The notes under the pieces were generated by a model. The model saw only the letters and a program-made list of their open reading frames with translations. It did not search any database and was not told where the DNA came from. Positions 1 through 9,382 of a stretch of DNA of 14,059 nucleotides are shown piece after piece (position 1 is the stretch's first letter; every line of letters starts with the position of its first letter). Source of the stretch: Brugia malayi (Eukaryota > Nematoda > Chromadorea > Rhabditida > Onchocercidae); the NCBI RefSeq assembly GCF_000002995.4, contig NW_025062394.1, positions 1 to 14,059 on the forward strand, written 5' to 3'. The position numbers and the translations under genes are program-made.

Positions 1-10
1 AAGAAGAGAT
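1..10. other. Non-satellite bases at the left end (possible array edge)
   Basis: The first ten bases are purine-rich (AAGAAGAGAT). Every complete unit has a T-run followed by an A-run immediately before AATTC, and only about 3 of these 10 bases match that. Satellite sequence begins cleanly at 11. This could be a true array boundary, the end of a different variant, or a read or contig-end artefact. Ten bases are too few to identify a flank. Confidence 0.55.
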
Positions 11-173
11 AATTCAAAATTTAAATTTGAATTTAAATTTAATTTAAATTCTTAAATTGAATTAAAACATGATTAATTGAAAGTTTTATTAATTTTGCTG
101 TTGAAATTATGCGCAAAACTTAATTACAAATGCGTATTTTAATATTTAAACTATAAAATGACAACACAATATA
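11..173 (+). repeat. Partial first satellite unit (3' part)
   Basis: This corresponds to unit positions 159-322. It contains the AT dyad, the ATGATTAATT segment, the TGCGCA island and the AACACAATATA end. One T is missing in the otherwise conserved ATCATGAT palindrome (AACATGAT at about 67-74). It carries the subtype marker GCTGTTGAAATTATG and a rare ACAAATGCG variant (T at 131) where most units have ACAAAAGCG. Confidence 0.93.
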
Positions 174-496
174 GGACCAGCACTGGTACAATGCACGTAA
201 CATAGTCAATTAGGTTCAAAATAAGCTTTTTTTAGCAGTTTTGGCACTTAATTAAAATTAAAATTGATAAATTAGAACCAATTTCCTTGTCTAATGTAAG
301 AAAACTATAACAAATTCTAAAATTTTTAAAAAATTCAAAATTTAAATTTGAATTTAAATTAAATTTTAATTCATAAATTGAATTAAAATCATGATTAATT
401 GAAAGTTTTATTAATTTTGCTGATGAATTTATGCGCAAAACTTAATTACAAAAGCGTATTTTAATATTTAAACTATAAAATGAACACACTATATAT
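174..496 (+). repeat. Satellite unit 1 (323 bp), start consensus, end variant
   Basis: This is the first complete unit. Its 5' block is consensus. The AT core has a changed 3' end (AATTAAATTTTAATTC, then ATAAATTG, at about 356-379). From about 482 onward it ends in the divergent TGAACACACTATATAT form rather than TGACAACACAATATA. The unit therefore runs into the divergent patch that continues across the start of unit 2. The minus-strand reading frame at 438-232 lies within it and is not considered a gene. Confidence 0.93.
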
Positions 497-569
497 GGCC
501 CGCTCTGCTGCAATACATATAACATAATGAATTAAGTTCAAAACATTGCTATTTTTAGCAGTTTTGGCG
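482..569 (+). repeat. Divergent-subtype patch spanning the unit 1/unit 2 junction
   Basis: Over about 88 bp the sequence departs from an otherwise near-invariant part of the unit. ACACACTATATATGG replaces ACAACACAATATAGG, CCCGCTCTGCTGCAATACAT replaces ACCAGCACTGGTACAATGCA, AATGAATTAAG replaces AGTCAATTAGG, and CATTGCTATTTTTAGC replaces TAAGCTTTTTTTAGC; there is a final A-to-G change at 569. The dyad ACCAG/CTGGT and the HindIII site AAGCTT are both lost here. The flanks are ordinary satellite. It looks like a fragment of a minor monomer subfamily, seen in full only once in the window. Confidence 0.85.
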
Positions 570-1462
570 CTTAATTAAAATTAAAATTGATAAATTAGAA
601 CCAATTTCCTTGTCTAATGTAAGAAAACTATAACAAATTTTAAAATTTTTAAAAAATTCAAAATTTAAATTTGAATTTAAATTTAATTTAAATTCTTAAA
701 TTGAATTAAAATCATGATTAATTGAAAGTTTTATTAATTTTGCTGTTGAAATTATGCGCAAAACTAAATTACAAAAGCGTATTTTAATATTTAAACTATA
801 AAATGACAACACAATATAGGACCAGCACTGGTACAATGCACGTAACATAGTCAATTAGGTTCAAAATAAGCTTTTTTTAGCAGTTTTGGCACTTAATTAA
901 AATTAAAATTGATAAATTAGAACCAATTTCCTTGTCTAATGTAAGAAAACTATAACAAATTTTAAAATTTTTAAAAAATTCAAAATTTAAATTTGAATTT
1001 AAATTTAATTTAAATTCTTAAATTGAATTAAAATCATGATTAATTGAAAGTTTTATTAATTTTGCTGTTGAAATTATGCGCAAAACTAAATTACAAAAGC
1101 GTATTTTAATATTTAAACTATAAAATGACAACACAATATAGGACCAGCACTGGTACAATGCACGTAACATAGTCAATTAGGTTCAAAATAAGCTTTTTTT
1201 AGCAGTTTTGGCACTTAATTAAAATTAAAATTGATAAATTAGAACCAATTTCCTTGTCTAATGTAAGAAAACTATAACAAATTTTAAAATTTTTAAAAAA
1301 TTCAAAATTTAAATTTGAATTTAAATTTAATTTAATTCTTAAATTGAATTAAAATCATGATTAATTGAAAGTTTTATTAATTTTGCTGATTGAAATTATG
1401 CGCAAAACTAAATTACAAAAGCGTATTTTAATATTTAAACTATAAAATGACAACACAATATA

Positions 1463-1784
1463 GGACCAGCACTGGTACAATGCACGTAACATAGTCAATT
1501 AGGTTCAAAATAAGCTTTTTTTAGCAGTTTTGGCACTTGATTAAAATTAGAATTGATAAATTAGAACCAATTTCCTTGTCTAATGTTAGAAAACTATAAC
1601 AAATTTTAAAATTTTTAAAAAATTCAAAATTTTAATTTGAATTTAAATTTAATTTTAATTCGTATACTGAATTAAAATCATGATTAATTGAAAGTTTTAT
1701 TAATTTTGCTGATGAATTAATGCGCAAAACTTAATTACAAAAGCGTATTTTAATATTTAAACTATAAAATGACAACACAATATA
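1463..1784 (+). repeat. Satellite unit 5, enriched in substitutions
   Basis: The length is exactly 322 bp, but this unit has more base substitutions than its neighbours: CACTTGATTAAAATTAGAATTG at about 1535-1556 (two A-to-G changes, abolishing the TTAATTAA palindrome), TGTTAGAAA for TGTAAGAAA near 1585, an altered AT dyad (TTTTAATTTG), and CGTATACTGAATT for CTTAAATTGAATT at about 1660-1672. These are substitutions rather than homopolymer indels, so they are unlikely to be sequencing error. This unit has probably diverged longer without being homogenised. Confidence 0.88.
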
Positions 1785-2738
1785 GGACCAGCACTGGTAC
1801 AATGCACGTAACATAGTCAATTAGGTTCAAAATAAGCTTTTTTTAGCAGTTTTGGCACTTAATTAAAATTAAAATTGATAAATTAGAACCAATTTCCTTG
1901 TCTAATGTAAGAAAACTATAACAAATTTTAAAATTTTTAAAAAATTCAAAATTTAAATTTGAATTTAAATTTAATTTAAATTCTTAAATTGAATTAAAAT
2001 CATGATTAATTGAAAGTTTTATTAATTTTGCTGTTGAAATTATGCGCAAAACTAAATTACAAAAGCGTATTTTAATATTTAAACTATAAAATGACAACAC
2101 AATATAGGACCAGCACTGGTACAATGCACGTAACATAGTCAATTAGGTTCAAAATAAGCTTTTTTTAGCAGTTTTGGCACTTAATTAAAATTAAAATTGA
2201 TAAATTAGAACCAATTTCCTTGTCTAATGTAAGAAAACTATAACAAATTTTAAAATTTTTAAAAAATTCAAAATTTAAATTTGAATTTAAATTTAATTTA
2301 AATTCTTAAATTGAATTAAAATCATGATTAATTGAAAGTTTTATTAATTTTGCTGTTGAAATTATGCGCAAAACTTAATTACAAAAGCGTATTTTAATAT
2401 TTAAACTATAAAATGACAACACAATATAGGACCAGCACTGGTACAATGCACGTAACATAGTCAATTAGGTTCAAAATAAGCTTTTTTTAGCAGTTTTGGC
2501 ACTTAATTAAAATTAAAATTGATAAATTAGAACCAATTTCCTTGTCTAATGTAAGAAAACTATAACAAATTTTAAAATTTTTAAAAAATTCAAAATTTAA
2601 ATTTGAATTTAAATTTAATTTAAATTCTTAAATTGAATTAAAATCATGATTAATTGAAAGTTTTATTAATTTTGCTGATTTAAATTATGCGCAAAACTTA
2701 AATTACAAAAGCGTATTTTAATATTTAAACTATAAAAT

Positions 2739-2757
2739 GAACACACTATATATGACC
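2739..2757 (+). repeat. Short patch of the divergent subtype, left half only
   Basis: The bases GAACACACTATATATG match the left part of the 482-569 patch and not the consensus. The sequence then returns to consensus as CCAGCACTGGTACAATG. The unit spacing across it is enlarged to 325 bp. The upstream marker region is also unusual (GCTGATTTAAATTATG). This is best read as a chimera between the minor and the major subtype. Confidence 0.8.
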
Positions 2758-4358
2758 CAGCACTGGTACAATGCACGTAACATAGTCAATTAGGTTCAAA
2801 ATAAGCTTTTTTTAGCAGTTTTGGCACTTAATTAAAATTAAAATTGATAAATTAGAACCAATTTCCTTGTCTAATGTAAGAAAACTATAACAAATTTTAA
2901 AATTTTTAAAAAATTCAAAATTTAAATTTGAATTTAAATTTAATTTAATTCTAAATTGAATTAAAATCATGATTAATTGAAAGTTTTATTAATTTTGCTG
3001 ATGAATTATGCGCAAAACTTAATTACAAAAGCGTATTTTAATATTTAAACTATAAAATGACAACACAATATAGGACCAGCACTGGTACAATGCACGTAAC
3101 ATAGTCAATTAGGTTCAAAATAAGCTTTTTTTAGCAGTTTTGGCACTTAATTAAAATTAAAATTGATAAATTAGAACCAATTTCCTTGTCTAATGTAAGA
3201 AAAACTATAACAAATTTTAAAATTTTTAAAAAATTCAAAATTTAAATTTGAATTTAAATTTAATTTAAATTCTTAAATTGAATTAAAATCATGATTAATT
3301 GAAAGTTTTATTAATTTTGCTGTTGAAATTATGCGCAAAACTAAATTACAAAAGCGTATTTTAATATTTAAACTATAAAATGACAACACAATATAGGACC
3401 AGCACTGGTACAATGCACGTAACATAGTCAATTAGGTTCAAAATAAGCTTTTTTTAGCAGTTTTGGCACTTAATTAAAATTAAAATTGATAAATTAGAAC
3501 CAATTTCCTTGTCTAATGTAAGAAAACTATAAACAAATTTTAAAATTTTTAAAAAATTCAAAATTTAAATTTGAATTTAAATTTAATTTAAATTCTTAAA
3601 TTGAATTAAAATCATGATTAATTGAAAGTTTTATTAATTTTGCTGTTGAAATTATGCGCAAAACTAATTACAAAAGCGTATTTTAATATTTAAACTATAA
3701 AATGACAACACAATATAGGACCAGCACTGGTACAATGCACGTAACATAGTCAATTAGGTTCAAAATAAGCTTTTTTTAGCAGTTTTGGCACTTAATAAAA
3801 TTAAAATTGATAAATTAGAACCAATTTCCTTGTCTAATGTAAGAAAACTATAACAAATTTTAAAATTTTTAAAAATTCAAAATTTAAATTTGAATTTAAA
3901 TTTAATTTAAATTCTTAAATTGAATTAAAATCATGATTAATTGAAAGTTTTATTAATTTTGCTGTTGAAATTATGCGCAAAACTAAATTACAAAAGCGTA
4001 TTTTAATATTTAAACTATAAAATGACAACACAATATAGGACCAGCACTGGTACAATGCACGTAACATAGTCAATTAGGTTCAAAATAAGCTTTTTTTAGC
4101 AGTTTTGGCACTTAATTAAAATTAAAATTGATAAATTAGAACCAATTTCCTTGTCTAATGTAAGAAAACTATAACAAATTTTAAAATTTTTAAAAAATTC
4201 AAAATTTAAATTTGAATTTAAATTTAATTTAAATTCTTAAATTGAATTAAATCATGATTAATTGAAAGTTTTATTAATTTTGCTGATTGAATTATGCGCA
4301 AAACTTAATTACAAAAGCGTATTTTAATATTTAAACTATAAAATGACAACACAATATA

Positions 4359-4673
4359 GGACCAGCACTGGTACAATGCACGTAAACATAGTCAATTAGG
4401 TTCAAAATAAGCTTTTTTTAGCAGTTTTGGCACTTAATTAAAATTGATAAATTAGAACCAATTTCCTTGTCTAATGTAAGAAAACTATAACAAATTTTAA
4501 AATTTTTAAAAAATTCAAATTTAAATTCAAATTTAAATTTAATTTAAATTCTTAAATTGAATTAAAATCATGATTAATTGAAAGTTTTATTAATTTTGCT
4601 GTTGAATTATGCGCAAAACTAAATTACAAAAGCGTATTTTAATATTTAAACTATAAAATGACAACACAATATA
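4359..4673 (+). repeat. Shortest satellite unit (315 bp)
   Basis: This unit lost one copy of the 7-bp direct repeat ATTAAAA: CACTTAATTAAAATTGATAA at 4431-4450, where other units have two tandem ATTAAAA motifs. It also has an extra A in CGTAAACATAG (about 4381-4391). In the AT core, the dyad centre TG is replaced by CA (4528-4529), discussed separately. Loss of one unit of a short direct repeat is the usual signature of replication slippage. Confidence 0.9.
4517..4540. repeat. 24-bp AT dyad with flipped centre
   Basis: The consensus dyad has 11-bp arms AAATTTAAATT and AATTTAAATTT around a 2-base centre TG. In this unit both arms are intact and the centre reads CA, its exact reverse complement. 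Two adjacent substitutions giving the reverse complement between perfect arms look like an inversion of the palindrome centre, as can arise by template switching or cruciform resolution. One A just upstream is also missing. Confidence 0.8.
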
Positions 4674-4993
4674 GGACCAGCACTGGTACAATGCACGTAA
4701 CATAGTCAATTAGGTTCAAAATAGCTTTTTTTAGCAGTTTTGGCACTTAATTAAAATTAAAATTGATAAATTAGAACCAATTTCCTTGTCTAATGTAGAA
4801 AACTATAACAAATTTTAAAATTTTAAAAAATTCAAAATTTAAATTTGAATTTAAATTTAATTTAAATTCTTAAATTGAATTAAAATCATGATTAATTGAA
4901 AGTTTTATTAATTTTGCTGTTGAAATTTATGCGCAAAACTTAATTACAAAGCGTATTTTAATATTTAAACTATAAAATGACAACACAATATAT
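4674..4993 (+). repeat. Satellite unit 15, HindIII site lost by a one-base deletion
   Basis: This 320-bp unit reads AAAATAGCTTTTTTTAGC at about 4718-4735 where the consensus has AAAATAAGCTTTTTTTAGC. One A is missing and AAGCTT is destroyed. TGTAGAAAAC near 4797 and a shortened A/T run near 4815 are further single-base losses. The unit ends in TATATGG at the next junction (about 4989-4995), a form shared with the divergent subtype and with the junction near 8850. Confidence 0.88.
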
Positions 4994-5636
4994 GGACCAG
5001 CACTGGTACAATGCACGTAACATAGTCAATTAGGTTCAAAATAAGCTTTTTTTAGCAGTTTTGGCACTTAATTAAAATTAAAATTGATAAATTAGAAACC
5101 AATTTCCTTGTCTAATGTAAGAAAACTATAACAAATTTTAAAATTTTTAAAAAATTCAAAATTTAAATTTGAATTTAAATTATAATTTAAATTCTTAAAT
5201 TGAATTAAAATCATGATTAATTGAAAGTTTTATTAATTTTGCTGATGAATTATGCGCAAAACTTAATTACAAAAGCGTATTTTAATATTTAAACTATAAA
5301 ATGACAACACAATATAGGACCAGCACTGGTACAATGCACGTAACATAGTCAATTAGGTTCAAAATAAGCTTTTTTTAGCAGTTTTGGCACTTAATTAAAA
5401 TTAAAATTGATAAATTAGAACCAATTTCCTTGTCTAATGTAAGAAACTATAACAAATTTTAAAATTTTTAAAAAATTCAAAATTTAAATTTGAATTTAAA
5501 TTTAATTTAAATTCTTAAATTGAATTAAAATCATGATTAATTGAAAGTTTTATTAATTTTGCTGTTGAATTATGCGCAAAACTAAATTACAAAAGCGTAT
5601 TTTAATATTTAAACTATAAAATGACAACACAATATA

Positions 5637-5956
5637 GGACCAGCACTGGTACAATGCACGTAACATAGTCAATTAGGTTCAAAATAAGCTTTTTTAGCAG
5701 TTTTGGCACTTAATTAAAATTAAAATTGATAAATTAGAACCAATTTCCTTGTCTAATGTAAGAAAACTATAACAAATTTTAAATTAAATTTAAATTAAAT
5801 TTAAATTTGAATTTAAATTTAATTTAAATTCTTAAATTGAATTAAAATCATGATTAATTGAAAGTTTTATTAATTTTGCTGATGAAATTTATGCGCAAAA
5901 ACTTAATTACAAAAGCGTATTTTAATATTTAAACTATAAAATGACAACACAATATA
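5637..5956 (+). repeat. Satellite unit 18 with rewritten AT core
   Basis: Normally the AT core runs from the AAATTTTAAAATTTTT tract to AAAAAATTC. Here it is replaced by an 11-bp motif AAATTAAATTT repeated twice in tandem (5781-5791 and 5792-5802), which joins the normal AAATTTGAATTT sequence. The conserved TTC just before the dyad is lost. The T-run following AAGC is six, not seven. The 5' block is otherwise consensus. Local slippage or template switching within AT-rich sequence is the simplest explanation. Confidence 0.87.
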
Positions 5957-6598
5957 GGACCAGCACTGGTACAATGCACGTAACATAGTCAATTAGGTTC
6001 AAAATAAGCTTTTTTAGCAGTTTTGGCACTTAATTAAAATTAAATTGATAAATTAGAACCAATTTCCTTGTCTAATGTTAAGAAAACTATAACAAATTTT
6101 AAAATTTTTAAAAATTCAAAATTTAAATTTGAATTTAAATTTAATTTTAATTCTTAAATTGAATTAAAATCATGATTAATTGAAAGTTTATTAATTTTGC
6201 TGATGAATTAATGCGCAAAACTAAATTACAAAAGCGTATTTTAATATTTAAACTATAAAATGACAACACAATATAGGACCAGCACTGGTACAATGCACGT
6301 AACATAGTCAATTAGGTTCAAAATAAGCTTTTTTTAGCAGTTTTGGCACTTAATTAAAATTAAAATTGATAAATTAGAACCAATTTCCTTGTCTAATGTA
6401 AGAAAACTATAACAAATTTTAAAATTTTTAAAAAATTCAAAATTTAAATTTGAATTTAAATTAAATTTAAATTCTAAATTGAATTAAAATCATGATTAAT
6501 TGAAAGTTTTATTAATTTTGCTGATTGAATTTATGCGCAAAACTTAAATTACAAAAGCGTATTTTAATATTTAAACTATAAAATGACAACACAATATA

Positions 6599-6921
6599 GG
6601 ACCAGCACTGGTACAATGCACGTAACATAGTCAATTAAGTTCAAAATATTGCTATTTTTAGCAGTTTTGGCACTTAATTAAAATTAAAATTGATAAATTA
6701 GAACCAATTTCCTTGTCTAATGTAAGAAAACTATAACAAATTTTAAAATTTTTAAAAAATTCAAAAATTTAAATTTGAATTTAAATTTAATTTAATTCTT
6801 AAATTGAATTAAAATCATGATTAATTGAAAGTTTTATTAATTTTGCTGTTGAAATTATGCGCAAAACTAAATTACAAAAGCGTATTTTAATATTTAAACT
6901 ATAAAATGACAACACAATATA
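6599..6921 (+). repeat. Satellite unit 21 with right-half divergent patch
   Basis: The first 38 bases are consensus, including ACCAG/CTGGT. From 6638 to about 6657 the unit switches to the divergent form (AAGTTCAAAATATTGCTATTTTTAGC), nearly identical to the right half of the 482-569 patch apart from CATT versus TATT. It then returns to consensus with GGCACTT rather than GGCGCTT. The HindIII site is lost. With the patch at 2739-2757 this gives the two halves of the minor subtype separately. Confidence 0.85.
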
Positions 6922-9174
6922 GGACCAGCACTGGTACAATGCACGTAACATAGTCAATTAGGTTCAAAATAAGCTTTTTTAGCAGTTTTGGCACTTAATT
7001 AAAATTAAAATTGATAAATTAGAACCAATTTCCTTGTCTAATGTAAGAAAACTATAAACAAATTTTAAAATTTTTAAAAAATTCAAAATTTAAATTTGAA
7101 TTTAAATTAATTTAAATTCTTAAATTGAATTAAAATCATGATTAATTGAAAGTTTTATTAATTTTGCTGTTGAAATTATGCGCAAAACTTAAATTACAAA
7201 AGCGTATTTTAATATTTAAACTATAAAATGACAACACAATAATAGGACCAGCACTGGTACAATGCACGTAACATAGTCAATTAGGTTCAAAATAAGCTTT
7301 TTTTAGCAGTTTTGGCACTTAATTAAAATTAAAATTGATAAATTAGAACCAATTTCCTTGTCTAATGTAAGAAAACTATAACAAATTTTAAAATTTTTAA
7401 AAAATTCAAAATTTAAATTTGAATTTAAATTTAATTTAATTCTTAAATTGAATTAAAATCATGATTAATTGAAAGTTTTATTAATTTTGCTGATGAATTA
7501 TGCGCAAAACTTAATTACAAAAGCGTATTTTAATATTTAAACTATAAAATGACACACAATATAGGACCAGCACTGGTACAATGCACGTAACATAGTCAAT
7601 TAGGTTCAAAATAAGCTTTTTTTAGCAGTTTTGGCACTTAATTAAAATTAAAATTGATAAATTAGAACCAATTTCCTTGTCTAATGTAAGAAAACTATAA
7701 CAAATTTTAAAATTTTTAAAAAATTCAAAATTTAAATTTGAATTTAAATTAATTTAATTCTTAAATTGAATTAAAATCATGATTAATTGAAAGTTTTATT
7801 AATTTTGCTGATGAAATTATGCGCAAAACTTAATTACAAAAGCGTATTTTAATATTTAAACTATAAAATGACAACACAATATAGGACCAGCACTGGTACA
7901 ATGCACGTAACATAGTCAATTAGGTTCAAAATAAGCTTTTTTTAGCAGTTTTGGCACTTAATTAAAATTAAAATTGATAAATTAGAACCAATTTCCTTGT
8001 CTAATGTAAGAAAACTATAACAAATTTTAAAATTTTTAAAAAATTCAAAATTTAAATTTGAATTTAAATTTAATTTAAATTCTTAAATTGAATTAAAATC
8101 ATGATTAATTGAAAGTTTTATTAATTTTGCTGTTGAAATTATGCGCAAAACTTAATTACAAAAGCGTATTTTAATATTTAAACTATAAAATGACAACACA
8201 ATATAGGACCAGCACTGGTACAATGCACGTAACATAGTCAATTAGGTTCAAAATAAGCTTTTTTTAGCAGTTTTGGCACTTAATTAAAATTAAAATTGAT
8301 AAATTAGAACCAATTTCCTTGTCTAATGTAAGAAAACTATAACAAATTTAAAATTTTTAAAAAATTCAAAATTTAAATTTGAATTTAAATTTAATTTAAA
8401 TTCTTAAATTGAATTAAAATCATGATTAATTGAAAGTTTTATTAATTTTGCTGTTGAAATTATGCGCAAAACTTAAATTACAAAAGCGTATTTTAATATT
8501 TAAACTATAAAATGACAACACAATATAGGACCAGCACTGGTACAATGCACGTAACATAGTCAATTAGGTTCAAAATAAGCTTTTTTTAGCAGTTTTGGCA
8601 CTTAATTAAAATTAAAATTGATAAATTAGAACCAATTTCCTTGTCTAATGTAAGAAAACTATAACAAATTTTAAAATTTTTAAAAAATTCAAAATTTAAA
8701 TTTGAATTTAAATTTAATTTAATTCTTAAATTGAATTAAAATCATGATTAATTGAAAGTTTTATTAATTTTGCTGATGAATTTATGCGCAAAAACTTAAT
8801 TACAAAAGCGTATTTTAATATTTAAACTATAAAATGACAACACAATATATGGACCAGCACTGGTACAATGCACGTAACATAGTCAATTAGGTTCAAAATA
8901 AGCTTTTTTTAGCAGTTTTGGCACTTAATTAAAATTAAAATTGATAAATTAGAACCAATTTCCTTGTCTAATGTAAGAAAACTATAACAAATTTTAAAAT
9001 TTTTAAAAAATTCAAAATTTAAATTTGAATTTAAATTTAATTTAAATTCTTAAATTGAATTAAAATCATGATTAATTGAAAGTTTTATTAATTTTGCTGA
9101 TGAATTTATGCGCAAAACTTAATTACAAAAGCGTATTTTAATATTTAAACTATAAAATGACAACACAATATAGG

Positions 9175-9186
9175 ACCAGCACTGGT
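9175..9186. repeat. Conserved 5-bp dyad ACCAG-CA-CTGGT
   Basis: Perfect 5-bp inverted arms flank a 2-base centre, in the most GC-rich part of the unit (positions 3-14). It is present in every unit except at the divergent patch near 497, where it is lost; at 2754 only the flank is altered. Its near-invariance stands out against the drifting AT core, so it could be a protein-binding site or simply GC-richer DNA that slips less. Binding is inference; no known box, including the CENP-B box pattern, was recognised. Confidence 0.75.
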
Positions 9187-9269
9187 ACAATGCACGTAAC
9201 ATAGTCAATTAGGTTCAAAATAAGCTTTTTTTAGCAGTTTTGGCACTTAATTAAAATTAAAATTGATAA

Positions 9270-9294
9270 ATTAGAACCAATTTCCTTGTCTAAT
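9270..9294. repeat. Inverted repeat ATTAGA / TCTAAT with 13-base spacer
   Basis: Unit positions 98-103 and 117-122 are exact reverse complements, separated by ACCAATTTCCTTG. The element is conserved in nearly all units. Arms of 6 bp that are mostly A and T would form only a weak hairpin, so functional meaning is uncertain. Confidence 0.6.
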
Positions 9295-9312
9295 GTAAGA
9301 AAACTATAACAA

Positions 9313-9382
9313 ATTTTAAAATTTTTAAAAAATTCAAAATTTAAATTTGAATTTAAATTTAATTTAAATTCTTAAATTGAAT
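9313..9382. repeat. Extremely AT-rich core with 11-bp-arm dyad
   Basis: Unit positions 141-210 have 4 G or C bases in 70. The core contains alternating A- and T-runs followed by a 24-bp dyad at 9337-9360, with arms AAATTTAAATT and AATTTAAATTT around TG. It is the most variable part of the unit: copies near 356, 1630, 4517, 5781, 12560, 13524 and 13830 are all altered. Easy melting, bending and cruciform extrusion are plausible for such DNA but are inferred. Confidence 0.8.

Larger units (their letters stand above)
3718..6276 (+). repeat. Indel-rich stretch of the array (units 12-19)
   Basis: Spacings here are 320, 321, 315, 320, 323, 320, 320 and 319 bp instead of 322. Most changes are single-base losses or gains in short homopolymers: ATTAAATCATG near 4250, AAATAGCTT near 4720, TGTAGAAAAC near 4797, ACAAAGCG near 4947, and a six-T instead of seven-T run near 5690 and 6010. 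Either slippage in poorly homogenised units or uncorrected long-read errors could explain this. The sequence alone does not decide. Confidence 0.8.

Noticed and set aside
232..438. 68-residue open reading frame on the minus strand
   Set aside because: It starts at TTG, lies wholly inside one repeat unit, has the low-complexity composition expected of AT-rich DNA (rich in Asn, Ile, Leu, Lys, Ser, Phe), and is not kept open in the other units. It is a chance frame.
9221..9241. Intrinsic bacterial terminator at the T-run
   Set aside because: The seven-T run is not preceded by a stable GC-rich hairpin, and the context is a eukaryotic-type satellite array.
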